From Voacanga thouarsii (lineage: Eukaryota > Streptophyta > Magnoliopsida > Gentianales > Apocynaceae), in the NCBI GenBank assembly GCA_026120185.1, contig JANUWF010001224.1:1364001-1428000 (forward strand): a stretch of DNA of 64,000 nucleotides. The letters are read 5' to 3'. A program made the translations under genes and the position numbers. Below are positions 35,848 to 48,860 of the stretch, piece after piece. Numbering within the stretch: the first letter of the stretch is position 1; the number at the start of each line of letters is the position of its first letter. The notes beneath the pieces were generated by a model. It worked only from the letters and a program-made list of their open reading frames with translations. It was not told the origin of the DNA and made no database searches.

Positions 35848-37026
35848 GGGTAATTTTCAAATTCATCCTCTAAAGTATGCAATTGTCTCAATCAAGTTCA
35901 TGAAATATTATTTTACGTAATTTAATCCTTATAAATATGAAAAGCATATCAAAGTAGTCATTTCATCCAAAAGTTGACAGTTAAAACTCAAAAAGTCAAA
36001 TAAAGTTGGACAATATAGGAAATAAATAATTACTCTAAGAGTAATTTTTAAATTCGGCCTCATAAATATACAATTATCTCAATTAAATCCCTCAAATATT
36101 AATTTACTCAATTTAATACTTGTAAATATGAAAAGTGTATCAAAGTACTCTACAAGACAAATTTAAAAATTGCAAATTACAAATTTTGATAATTGATTTA
36201 CTTATACTTTAAACATAATTTAATATTTGTAAATATGAAAAATGTATCAAAGTGCTCTACAAGACAAACTTAAAAATTAAAAAAAAAAAATACAAACTTT
36301 GATAATTGATTTACTCAAACTTTAAACATATTACCTTTTTTATATTCTTTTTTTTAGAGTACTTTAACTTAATATTAGTGTGATATGATTTTTTTAAAAA
36401 AATTATTTTTTAATTAAAAATTTTAAATAATAAATTGATTTATATTTCATAATTAAAGAATGAAGAAATATGATGGAAGTGCAAGAGTGACAATTTTAAT
36501 AATTGATTTACTTAAATTTTAAACATATTGCTTTAAAAGTATCATATTAGAAAATTCTACAAAACTACATCAAAATAATATTAAATTAAAGTATGCTTAA
36601 AAAATGAAAAAAGAATATAAGGGTAATATTTTAAAGAATATAAAGAAAAAAAAAACTAATATGTTTAAAGTATAAGTAAATCAATTAGCAGAGTTGGTTT
36701 TTTAATTTTTAAATTTACTGTGTGGAGTACTTTGATACACTTTTCAGATTTATGAGGATTAACTTAAGTAAAGTAATATTTGAGGGATTTAATTGAGATA
36801 ATTTATACTTTTAAGGATGAATTTGAAAACTACTCTTAGAATAATTGCATAATTCTTATTTTATCCAACTTTACTTAATTTTTTAAATTTTGACTGCTAA
36901 TTTTTTAATGGAATGACTACTTTGATATACTTTTCATATTTATAAAGATTAAATTGAATAAAATAATATTTGAGGGACTTGATTGAGACAATTGTATATT
37001 TTGGATGGCTAATTTAAAAATTATCC
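35848..37026. mobile_element. Foldback MITE, Mutator-like, with 9-bp duplication
   Basis: Terminal inverted repeats of roughly 270 bp: GGGTAATTTTCAAATTCATCC at the left pairs with the reverse complement of ...TTAAAAATTATCC at the right, and the similarity runs on through AATTGTCTCAATCAAG and the AAAAG(T/C)(A/G)TATCAAAGTA block. Perfect duplications TATTTGAGA flank it at 35839-35847 and 37027-37035. A 9-bp duplication with long inverted repeats beginning GG is characteristic of Mutator-like MITEs. No transposase is encoded. The centre (36120-36700) holds further repeats of the ATAATTGATTTACTTA type. Confidence 0.85.
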
Positions 37027-37110
37027 TATTTGAGAAAATGTCTTTATATTTTTTGACGATATTTTGATAGGGTGCTTCATTGGTTAAGAGTAGGCCAAAC
37101 CATTGTACAC
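37027..37110 (+). pseudogene. Gypsy reverse transcriptase remnant, second part
   Basis: Directly after the MITE and its duplication the plus strand encodes KCLYIFFDDILI, containing the F-x-D-D active site of gypsy RT in the place and phase expected after the first part. Similarity ends within about 80 bp, before a block on the opposite strand. Confidence 0.75.
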
Positions 37111-37349
37111 TTGTATTTTCTTATTATTGTTAATATAAAATTTGGGATTGTGTTGCGAATATTTATAATTGTTTTGTCTCGTATTTTCTTGTTTGTGTTT
37201 TTGTTGAATCGTGTGTGGATTGCAAATGAGTAACGTAATTAAGTCAAACTAAGTTGATCTCTACACAAGGCCTTCATAAGTTCAAGTATGAACTTAATCT
37301 TGTGACACTAGTCTTGTAAAATCATTTTCTCGAATGTTTCTCCTAGTAT

Positions 37350-38880
37350 AACTTTAGAAGTTACTGATATATTCAGGGTAATAAGTCATCTCTTCATTTT
37401 CTTTCATAAAGGTTAATTTCAAGATTTCAAGTCAAATATGATTGACTCAATTCTCTCAACCAGTCTATCCCCAAAATTCAATCACCCAACTTTCAAACTT
37501 AAGGCCCCTCATGTTAGTAGTCTTTTACACACTTTTTTGCCAACCATTTAAGTACAATCTACAATATTGATAACTACAAACCTTATAGAACTAGGATTTT
37601 TTTTGACATTTCAACTCTTTAGTCAACTACATATTTATGAAGCTACCATTACTACCAAAATCAATAGGAAATCTATTTATTTTTAAGTTTTCCTTGAATC
37701 CTATAAATACTACAGTTCAAATTTCCGACTAAAACAGTAATGGATAGTTGAAAACCTTCTTCTACGCTCTCCATTTGGAGCAACCTTTTAGAATTTTCTA
37801 ATTCCTCATTTTCTTCTATGAAAAAATTCCTTATCATTGGTTTCCAAATTATTCATCAACACAAAGTTAAGTTGCTTCTAAGGACATATATGGTCAAATC
37901 TATTATTCTCTCTGCATGGCCTAAAGCATAATCCTTTTAATTCTCATTTTTCCTAAATTTTTGTTAGTGTGATTTTCTTTAAGGTAATTAGGATGTTTTT
38001 GGTTTAAAACTTTGAAGGGATTGTTTTATTTTGTTTTTTTTTTATTTTGTTTTTATTTTGTTTTTATTTTGTTTTTTTTTTTCTGGTATTTGGATTTGAG
38101 CAAGAGATATAAGTTGAGGAAAGCATTTTAGTAAGTTAAGGGAAGCATTTTAGTTGGAGGTAGAGGTATTAAAAAAGGTGTGCATTTAGATGGCTTAGCC
38201 AAGGTTGAGAGGATAGGTTGTAGGTGCAAGGATTACTTACAAGTTATCTCCAAGGTATTAGGTTAAAGACATTAAGTAATGCTTTGATTCTCTCTTTTAA
38301 TCCAGTTTTGTGGCTTGGTGCATTTGGTTCATAAAATGAAACCATAACTCCTTAGTTTTGTTAACATATTTCTCCACTATATCTCTTTGCTTACTTTTAC
38401 TAACTTTTTTGGCATTTCATTATTATTAATTTTACCAAACTACTTATAAATGGCCCTTACACAATTTGATTCGAATTGCATCATGAATAGTTCCTAGGTG
38501 CTATATAAAAGCTCTTCTGCAAGGTAGAATTTAGCAACATCTAACTTCTTCCATTTAGAAATTTGATACAATTCAAGCTACCCCTTGCATTTACTAATCT
38601 AATCCTTGATCCATTACCATCAAAAGTGGAAAAAATCTAATTTGAGTAATTTCAAATTTAATTTTCTATCGACCTTTACTCCACTTCTAGATCTCCCATT
38701 ACTAAAGTCAAAACTAATAGGGACATAATTAAAGGATGTTTCCATATTTTTACTAGTATTGCTCTTAACTTGCTTGCCCTTTTTGACATCCATACTCTTA
38801 GCTAGGTTATTGATGCTTGCAATTAAAGCATTAAATTTAGCTATAAGAATTGTAGTCTATTTTATGTTACCTTCCATTTA
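37350..38880 (-). pseudogene. Gypsy gag-protease remnant, minus strand
   Basis: Read on the minus strand from 38880: a gag N terminus with a short coiled-coil-like stretch, then at about 38640-38510 LELYQISKWKKLDVAKFYL, typical of gypsy gag, then KGLCFR near 37920 where the CCHC knuckle should be but the further Cys residues are lost, then IDFGSNGSFIN at about 37660-37625, a protease-like motif in which D-S-G became D-F-G, and a degenerate protease-RT linker to about 37350. Many stops. It faces the RT fragment at 35215-37110, so the two are from different elements or an inverted rearrangement. A T-rich repeat of the TTTTATTTTG type lies inside at 38021-38082. Confidence 0.65.
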
Positions 38881-38884
38881 TGTA

Positions 38885-41775
38885 TGATAATAGGGATTAA
38901 TTTGGTTTATATTTTTTAAGTTATTTATACCTAATTTGTTATGATTTCATGAATAAATGACTATTAATTCTCACATTTTTACCTTCTTTTATGTAGGATT
39001 TATGGAATGCAAAAGATGTGAGAAAGAAGGTGAAAAGACCACAAAATAGATGGAAAACAAGGCTAAATAGAGTTCAACTACACCGGTTGATTAAAACGAA
39101 CCAAGGCTGCCTGATAGAGGAAAAAAGCACAACCATTAAGACAGTGACAAAGAGGCGCTACCTGGTAGGCCTTAGACGGCACCGCTAGTGTCTTTGGTGA
39201 GAAAATAGTGAATAGGCGGTGCCAACTTCTAGGGAGCGATCAGGGCTAGTTGGTTACAGGAATTTGATGTGGAAAAGGTTTCTTATGTGCGAATTTGAAA
39301 GGAAAAACTCTTGTAGAGAGAGGTGTTGGGATTCGTGGACTCCTAAACGCGGAAAACATCTACGAATCCCTCCCGAGGACCCAAGTAAACGATTAAGAAG
39401 ATGTAAACGATTAAGAGTTACCTCTGGTTGCTTGTAATCGAAATCCTTCGATTACGGTTGCTGTTGTTGTACGTTCGACCGAACAATCACCGGTACGCTG
39501 CGGTATGCGAACGTCCTCTACGGATACACACCGCGAACTCACTCGATACCGGGAGTGCTAGCGCCTAGGGTTTGAGAGGTTTTTTCTTCCTTTCTCCGGT
39601 AGAGAATGGCACGAATGTTCTCAACCGGGAAAAATTGGACTATCGAAAGACGGCTAGGGTTTTCTTAAAAAACCCTCGAACCTCTTAGAGTCCAACCCTA
39701 ATCATATCTTATCATATTCTAATTTAAATTCAAATTAAATTAAAGCCGATATGATAAGATTCTGCCATTATCTCGGTAATTTAACTAATTATTTTACCGA
39801 GTCGGATTCTTATAATCCGGATATCATCCAGATTCATCGAACTGGTCACCGGAAAAATAACCTAACAAGTTCGCTTATTGTGTGACCCTATAGGTTCATT
39901 TAACAACTGTAGCGTGCCTAAATCGTATTTAAATGGCCCACAAGTTATAAGCGGTTTCTAGCAAAACATTATAACTATCCGAGGTTAAATGAAGATCGGT
40001 GATCTCTTTGAACCAAACCATAATTTTATATTTAGTCCCTTTGTCACACGATATCCAGTTAAGCATAAGGCACGGAGCATGTCATCCTTATTAAGCTTAA
40101 TCAATTATTTCTTGATTTCATAGTAGACTTGTTCAAACAAATGATATCAATATCTTAGATTGATATATTTGAGCACGGCCATGCATTTTTAACGAGTCTA
40201 ACTTATCAAGGGGCCCATGGATATCTCTCCCATAATTGAGAGGGACAAATTCCTTCACAATCAATCATATTCCTCTCCTTGATTTATTTTATATCCAACG
40301 AGTAGTCTAATTTATTATCTAGTTAAAGACAACTTTAGACAATGTCAAAATATAGAATTTATCAAGTAAGAAACTATGATGAATTTAGGTCAAAGGACTT
40401 TCAATATTATTATGGCTAGAAAGTACTTATGACATATTCCATGAAGTACTCTCACAGTGGGTCATGTCCAATACAATGTTCTCTAACATTTATTTATGTC
40501 TTGACTCGATATCACAAATATCCATGGCCAGTAAAACATAGCCATCAAGTCACAAACATACTAATCTTAATTTATTATTATTCCAATAATAATAATCGAT
40601 CAGGGACAGTTTTAGAATAGTCATTGTATTCATTGTAGGGTTTTACTATCAAGTCACGTACTTGATGACCAACAAAACAAAATTCACTATTCATGGAAAG
40701 GAAAGCCTCATATTATTATATAAAACATAATGACAATTGTATAAGTACAAATTGACTCTAGGGCATATCCCCAACAAGAGGAGGACAGGAAACTTTAAAA
40801 GTAGTTAGTCTTTGGTAAAGAACTCCTAGAGAAAGCAAGGAAACACCAAGACGAGGAGGATAAATAAAAATCTTAGAGAAGAATAGGCGGTTGATCAGGA
40901 AGAAAAATGAAGCTTTCTTGTCTATGAATTGTTTCTTTCATTTTACTTTGTATTCTACTTTGACAATTTTGAATTCACACTTTTAATTGTATTTGAGGGA
41001 TAGACCCGAAGTCTATGGTTTTGTATTGAATTCCTTTTAGATCTATTGAACTCTAATTTCAAATTTTTGATTACTTGAGCTTATTGTAATGAATTGATTT
41101 GTTCTCTTCTAATAAATTTGAGAGATGAAGTTAGGAGAGTGGTACCAATTAATTAATTCAATATTTTTTATCCTTTAATTAACTCAAGAGAGAGGCTAAG
41201 GAAAAGAACTAGTAATCATTGAGATTTTGGTGTCACCTAGAGATAGATGCATTGGTTTTTTCTGGGTATTCAAGTGGTTTGTGGTATTACCTAGAGATAG
41301 AAATATTACTTCTTCCAAATTTAATTGGATTAGTTCTTAATATTTCTTAGGTTTGATTGGGGAGGTCGATAATCTGTAATTGGCCAAGAATAGGAATTTC
41401 ATAACTCAAGAGAGAGTGAGATTCACAATTGTAATCCTACCAGTGTTTGGATTAGGAAATAATTGATTTAAATGTATTTTCTTTACTTGATATAGATGAC
41501 TCCTTATTTTCATGACTTTCTCTTCATTCTTACTTCTTGATAATCCTTGTAATTTTTCTTGTGTGAACTTGATCGATTCTCAAGTACATTAGGTTAGTAA
41601 GTTATTTACTCTATTTGTTTATCTTGTCGGCTAAACAATAAGATTAGAGTAAAGTAAGGTACTTGCCAATTTTTGTGGACACGATATTTACTATTCCCTA
41701 TATTATATGATGGATACACTTACCCATATATGTGGTTTTAGTATTTAGCATTTTATTTAAAACTTGATTGATTGT
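38885..41775 (+). repeat. Gypsy LTR (plus), interrupted by a copia solo LTR
   Basis: Starts TGATAATAGGGATTAATTTG and follows the same course as the minus-strand solo LTR at 31091-32608, including GC-rich motifs of the GGCACCGC and GGCGGTGCC type at 39150-39230 and the tail TGTGGTTTTAG...AAACTTGATTG at 41735-41771. Its net length after leaving out 39324-40776 and one duplication is close to the 1.5 kb of that relative. The right end is uncertain within 41760-41830 and no duplication was found. Just downstream no PBS or gag is recognisable, so it too may be a solo LTR. Confidence 0.6.
39324..40776 (-). mobile_element. Copia solo LTR with perfect AGAGG duplication
   Basis: Plus-strand ends are TGTTGGGATT and ATATCCCCAACA; the 5-bp duplication AGAGG is at 39319-39323 and 40777-40781. 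On the minus strand it opens TGTTGGGGATATGCCCTAG, like the other two copia LTRs here, so it is minus-oriented. Nothing internal remains. It interrupts the gypsy LTR 38885-41775. Its right-hand part (minus-strand 3' part, 39330-39680) is notably GC-richer. Confidence 0.9.
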
Positions 41776-42135
41776 GGTCTTTGTTGATAATATTTCCAAC
41801 ACTAAAAAACACACAAAACATGCAAACTTTTGACCGATTTGCCAATGTTTTGCAATTGATGTCCTTACTTCTTCAAACCGAAGTCTACCATGTTATAATG
41901 CTTTGTATGAGTAGTTACTTGCTTCAACAACTCATTGACTCCTCATCTATGTTATTGATCAATTCATGACTTTGCTAGCTAAGCTTACCATTATTTAACT
42001 TCAAAATATTTGAAATCTCTAAAATCTAATTACTAAGAATCACAACAACGTTCCACTTAGTTACCCAATTGGCTCAAGTCTCTCAACATAACTAATTTTC
42101 CTTCTGATATGAAATTCATCAACAACCACATTTTC

Positions 42136-42254
<119 letters not shown>

Positions 42255-42389
42255 AAGGGTCCACTAATTCAAACCCATTTCATCCAACCTATTTCAAGAT
42301 CAATTCAAATTCTACTCCTTCAAGCCTTTCCTAACAAATGCATATGGAAAAAGTAAATTCTAGGATGGTGAAAACTAAAAAGAAAGAGG

Positions 42390-42432
<43 letters not shown>

Positions 42433-42808
42433 TGTCATTTTTAATAGAAGATGAATATATTAATGGAAAACTTAGACTAAAATATCCCTTGTTAAGATTA
42501 TATGAAGTGCATATAACGATCTTACATTATCCACTAGAAATGATTTTAGATGGGAAGGAAAATTTTAGAAATTTTAAAAGTCAGAGGGAGAGATCCAAAT
42601 GAAAATAATTTGGATAGAAAATTTCAGACCTTGAGAAAGTTTTAGGATAAAGAGGACTTTTTATCTAATTATTTTTATAAATTCATCCTAGTAAGTTCTT
42701 CCATAATATGGGGAAAGAATAAGAGTAGTTTTGTCTTTAAACATTAAGGAGTAAAAAAGAAAAGGAAACAAAAAAGTAACAAAGAAGAGAAGAGGCTGTT
42801 TAGGATTT

Positions 42809-43010
42809 AGGATAATTTTTAAATTAGTCCTAAAAATATACAATTATTTCTATTAAGTCTCTAAAATATTACTTTATTCAATTTAGTTCTAAAAAATATA
42901 CAACTATTTCAATCAAATCCATCAAATATTACTTTACTCAATTTAATCCTTATAAATATGCAATTGTCTCAATCAAATCTCTTAAATGTATTTATTTTAT
43001 TCAAAATTTA
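42809..43010. repeat. Three diverged 60-bp repeats related to the MITE arm
   Basis: GGATAATTTTTAAATTAGTCC opens the segment, as in the reverse complement of the MITE right end at 37026. Three successive copies of a unit of the form ATATACAATTATTTC...TTACTTTATTCAATTTA follow. No matching inverted arm was found nearby, so it is a partial copy. Confidence 0.65.
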
Positions 43011-44567
43011 ATAGTGCTTGTTTTGCAAGGTGTGTGAGACCTCTTGTACTTAATTTATTGAGTTTTTTCTTTTTTTTTAACATTTCACACTACTACACTT
43101 TTTATACATGGACATTGAGTTATGATCGTTGGAAAAAGAAAAAAGCAGCTATTATTGGTAAAAAGATGAAACACCCATTATAGAGATGGAAAGTCAAAGA
43201 TGAAAAAATTGTTAGAAAAAAAATTACTAGACAAAAAAATGGCAAAATTCATACATATCATCTTGTCTAGCATTACTATACCATCAATTTAACCATTACT
43301 CATCTATCATAAGGACATTAATGCTCTTAAGTCTGTTGCCATTAGCCTCTGCTTCACTAATTCTGAATAGACCCTCCTAAAATCTAAGTCTCTTGAGATG
43401 GGTTTTTTTTTTGTTTTTTTGTTTTTTTTGGTTCTGTCATGAGCCCGGTGGATCTATTCTAAGAATGAAATTTATGTGGCAGAGAAAGCAAAAAAAAAGA
43501 AATTTAAAAAAAATTATAAATCCAGTAGCTGGTTCAGGAGGCACTTTCTGGATATGTAAGGAACTTCAGGCATGTAAATGACAGTTATAGTAGGTTCATT
43601 AGGTGTCACGCCTCGAATCTGGGTCACACTCGACCCCGAGACACAACACAGCTACATCCTCTAAGGTTTTCTTCAAAGAATGCGAAGCCTCACTATTGCA
43701 TAGACTAAATCATTAAGAAAAATAGTTATGATCCGACTATCCAATAATGCAAAATTCCCCCCCCCTCCCCAAAAAAATCACAATAACAATAATCCACACG
43801 TTAGAATTGAAGCTAGTAACAGTAATAGTCTACCCCAAATACAAGAGTTCATCTCAACATATTTAACCTAAGAAGAAAAAACTTCAAATTGCAAAAGGGA
43901 CTATCTAAGGTAGAATTTCCATTAGGATCTTTGCACTAGCCATCCCATCTTACTCCCATCCATCGTCCTCATCAAACTCGAACTCATCATTAGTATCTGA
44001 AAATGTTGAGTTAAAAGAGTGAGTGAAAAACTCAGTAAGTAAGAATTTCCCATCCTCTAGTATTTGAGTATGGAGTTTCATAATATGTCCTTTTCAAAAC
44101 GTATGAAAACTTTCACTTACCAAGTTTGAAAACAAAACATTCAAGTTTCGCTTGTAAATAGGATAATTTAACAATGGTAAACCCAACATAATAGTCAAAT
44201 GGTTTAAAGATAGAGGGAGGAAACAAACGATCAGGGACACAAGAAGACTCTAGAGCAATTGTATCAATGTAACATGTATTTACAATGCACATTTAATTTC
44301 ACTAGTACATTGGGACATAAGTAAATGCACAACTAGTGGGTCATCACTGAATTCAGTCCTAACATTTAATCCTGCTAAGGGGCCATTTTTACAATCATTT
44401 AGTTGGTTTTTTGCCCATGCCAGTGGGTTCATTCATTCAAAGTGGAACATGTTCCTCCCACAGCCAATACACCAACTTGTCCCAATAACTAATGAACAAT
44501 TTATTCTAATACTAAAGCCAAAGTTCATCCATACATTCAACTAGCAAATCTAAGATTATTCCAAACC

Positions 44568-44742
<175 letters not shown>

Positions 44743-45033
44743 AGCTGAAGCCAATGACAAAATTCTAAAATAATTTGCTTCATAAGTTTAAATAATTTTT
44801 TTAAAGAAACTTTTGAAATAATTATTTCCAAAAATGCTTGCTAAACCCCTTTCTTTTTAAATGGAAAACACCAAAATTTGTCCCCCCCCCCCCCTCCCAA
44901 AATGTACGCTGCAGATAGAATGTACAGAAATATTTATTTATTTATTTATTTATTTATTTATTTGCTTGTGGGGACATCAAATAGTCCCCACCTCAAACAT
45001 ACCTGCTCACATTCAGTGAGCAACCAAAACCAA

Positions 45034-45035
<2 letters not shown>

Positions 45036-45111
<76 letters not shown>
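45036..45111. repeat. (TC)n microsatellite in the 3' LTR
   Basis: About 38 TC units; the 5' LTR has about five at 55400-55410. Confidence 0.95.
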
Positions 45112-45113
<2 letters not shown>

Positions 45114-45834
45114 ATATATGCTTGTGGGGACATCCATAGTCCCCACCTCAAACACAATTCTCAGAACACTACTCACGAACAATAAGCAAAAAAGAAGATT
45201 TTTTTTTTTTTTAAGGCACAACAACAATCACAGCAACAATAATATTTTTGCCTAACATAGAAACCGTAGACGACGGCTAGCAAAAGTGAAACACAATTTA
45301 TTCTTTTTTTTCTGTTTTAGAAAACATAGAGGAAGGGTCATTCTCACTTACCTGGAACCAATTCAAATAATCAAACAATGCCTCAACTCCAATATTCGCT
45401 TCCTAGGCATTTTTCATCTGCAGTTCCTAATACAATAGCAAAGCCCAATCAATTCCGAAGGTATCACTAATCTTAAGCCTATATAAAACCTCCATAAATA
45501 CTCGATAATCAATTAATTGGGCTACTACAAACGCGAATAAGAGGGGAGATGATTAATTACCTTCAATAGTACCCTGTGGTAATAACCTTAATTGTTTCTT
45601 CCCTTTTTGTTTTTCTCTGGAACTTATGTCTCCGCCTCCTAATGTTTCAAACGCGTGAGTAGTAACTAACGTTGTTGGAAAGTATAAGATATTAAAACTT
45701 GCTACCAAACCCTCCACTTTAATTCACAATTTAAAATGGTCTCCACAAATTTATACAAGCCTCAGTTGGCTACACTAATTAGGTAATTAAAATAACCTAA
45801 CATTGCCCTCCCACTAGTTGGGCCGGGTTTTATA

Positions 45835-48800
45835 TTCTACTCTCCTTACAAAAAGTTTCTGTCCCGAAACTTAGCATACCTTTTTCCTCAAACAAATACG
45901 GATATTTATTGCGCATGCTCTCCTCCAACTCCCACGTGGCTTCTTTCACTGAATGGTTAGACCATTGCACTTTCATATAAGGTATGGTCCTCCTCCTTAA
46001 TGCTTGTTCCTTTCGATCAACAATTCCCATGGAGACCTCTTCATAACTTAAGTTTTCTCGAACATGCAATGGCTCTACCTCAAGTACATGGTTCAGAACT
46101 GAAATATAACGCATCAACTGCGATACGTGGAAGACATTGTGCACTCTAGACAGTACAGGTGGTAAAGCTAGCCGATAGGCTAGATCTCCTACTTTCTCTA
46201 TAATCTCAAATGGTCCCACGTATCTCGGACTCAACTTTTCATTCTCTCCAAATCTCATAACACCTTTCGTAGGTGACACACGTAGGTACTCTTTTTCACC
46301 TTGCTGAAACTCCAATGGTCTTCTCTTAGTATCCGCCAAACTTTTTTGTCGATCTTAGGCTGTTTTTAGATGCTTTTGAATTAATGTAACCTTTTCCTTT
46401 GCAATCTGCACCAACTCTGGCCCAGCAATACGCCTTTCGCCTACTTCATCCTAACAGATTGGTGAACAACACCTCCTCCCATACAATGCTTCAAAAGGTG
46501 CCATGCCAATGCTAGATTGGTAACTATTGTTATACGAGAACTCCACTAAAGCTATATGGTCAGTCCAACTACCATTAAAATCCATGACATAAGCTCAAAG
46601 TAGATCTTCTAGAATCTAGATCAACCTTTCGCTCTGACCATCAGTTTGCGGATGAAATGCAGTACTCAGAGACAACTTAGTGCCAAACTCCTTATAAGAC
46701 TTCGCCAAAAGCGCGAAACAAATCTCATATCACGGTCCGACACTATGGATACTAGTACACCATGCAATTTGACCATATTATCTATATATAAATGTACCAA
46801 TTCCTCCATAGTTGCAGTGGCCTTCATCGGAAGAAAGTTGGCAGACTTAGTCAATTTATCTACTATAACCCATATAGTGTCTCTACCAATCCTTGTCTTG
46901 GGCAACTCTACAACAAAATCTATGGTCACATGCTCCCACTTCCATATGGGTATCTCTAATGGTTTTAACAATCCACCAGGACGTTGATGCTCAGCTTTCA
47001 CCTGTTGACACACCAAATAATGAGACACGAATTCTGCAATATCTTTCTTCATTCCATTCCACTAGAAGTTCATTCTCAAGTCTCGATACAGTTTCGTTCC
47101 TCCAGGATGTATTGAAAACTTGGAATTGTGAGCCTCTCTCATCACCTTTTACCTCATCTATGCATCACTCGATACGTATAACCTACCATGAAACCATAAA
47201 CTACCATTATCTTGTTGTTGAAAATTTAATCCATCATGTATCTGACTTCTAATCTTATTCAATTCCACATCCCTCTTTTGAGCAACCTTGATCCACTCAA
47301 TCAAAGTTGGTTGTGCCAAAAGTGCTGTCAAAAATCCATCCGTACAGTCCACTATTTCAATATTCAGTTTCTCAAATTCTGTTATTAACTGGTTTTGTTG
47401 AGTCAACATTGCAGCTAATGCCCCCGATGACTTCCTACTCAGTGCGTCAGCTACCTTGTTCGCTTTTCCATGGTGGTAACTAATCTTCAAGTCATAGTCT
47501 TTTAATAATTCCAACCACCTCCGCTGCCTCATATTTAGCTCTTTCTGCGTAAACAGATACTTCAACTTGTATGATTGGTAAAAACCTCACACTGCTCTCC
47601 GTACAAATAGTGCCTCCATATTTTTAAGGTAAAGACTACTATTGCCAACTCTAAGTCATGGGTGGGATAATTTTTCTCATACAGTTTTCATTGCCGAGAA
47701 GCATAGGCAATCACTCGATCGTTCTGCATTAGCACACAACCCAAACCATTCTTAGAGGCATCACTATAGATCACAAATCCTCCAGACTCCGTGGGTGAAG
47801 CCAAAATTGGTGCTGAAACCAACTTTTGCTTTAATTGATGAAAAATGTCATCACAAGCCGGGGTCCATTCAAACTTAGCTCTTTTTTTAGTTAACTGAGT
47901 TATAGGCATTGCAATAGTACAAAAGCCTTCTACGAACTTCCTATAATATCCTGCTAGACCAAGAAAACTACGCACCTCAGTGACATTACTAGGTCTAGGC
48001 CAATCCACAATTGCCTCTATTTTCTTCGGATCCACAGATATACCATCTCCCGAAATCACATGACCAAGAAAAGCAACACTTTACAGTGAAAACTCGCACT
48101 TAGAGAACTTAGCATAAAGCTTCCTTTCTCGAAGGATTTGCAACACAACCTTTAAATGCTCAACATGTTGTTCTTTAGATGAAGAACAGACGAGAATGTC
48201 ATCAATGAATACTACCACATACTTGTCTAATTGTTATTGAAATACTCTGTTTATCAAATCCATGAATGCAGCTGGTGCATTGGTTAATTCAAAAGGCATT
48301 ACCAAAAATTCGTAGTGCCCATATCGAGTCCTGAACGCACTTTTGGAAATATCCTCTTCCTTAATCCTTAGTTGATAATATCCAGATCAAAGGTCAATTT
48401 TTGAGAAGACTCGAGCCCCTTTTAACTGATCAAAAAGATAATCAATTTGAGGTAACGGATACTTATTCTTCACTATGATCTTATTTAATTCCCTGTAATT
48501 AACACACAGGCGTAAAATCCCATCTTTCTTCTTCACAAATAAGACAGGTGCTCCCCAAGGCGACACACTAGGTCGGATAAATTTCATATCAAGTAGCTCT
48601 TGCAGCTGTGTTTTTAACTCCCTAAACTCAGCCGGTGCCATTCGATAAGGTGCTTTAGAAATTGGCTCTACTCCAAGAATGAGATTGATTTCAAATTCAA
48701 TCTCGTGCTCAGGGGGTAATCCAGGTAACTTTTCAAGAAAAACATCTGGGAACTCACAGACTATTGGAACATCTTCCAATTTCGGACTATCTTTCCCCGT

Positions 48801-48860
48801 ATCAACCACATAAGCCAGATACCCCGTACATTCCTTTTGCAAACTTCTCCAAGCTTTCAT
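45835..48860 (-). pseudogene. Chromovirus pol: RT, RNase H, integrase, chromodomain
   Basis: On the minus strand: RT begins near 48860 with [21 protein letters not shown] and [10 protein letters not shown]; active site FIDDIL at 48194-48209; connection and RNase H at 48059-47688 ([28 protein letters not shown]) and 47565-47160 ([15 protein letters not shown]); integrase zinc finger near 47130-46990 and core near 46970-46660 (ITIDFVVELP-like, SDRD); a degenerate GMAPFEALYGRR at about 46510-46480; C-terminal segment 46339-45830 with SPRYVGPFEI and a chromodomain-like end, VQWSNHSVKEATWELEE. Single stops interrupt it at about 48385, 48240, 48090, 47685, 47580, 47155 and 47070, plus a frameshift near 46700. 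The product would copy the RNA genome and integrate it; here it cannot be made whole. Confidence 0.9.

Noticed and set aside
44878..45255. 125-codon plus-strand frame with Ser-Leu repeats
   Set aside because: Produced by C-run, TTTA and TC repeats; the sister LTR does not keep it.
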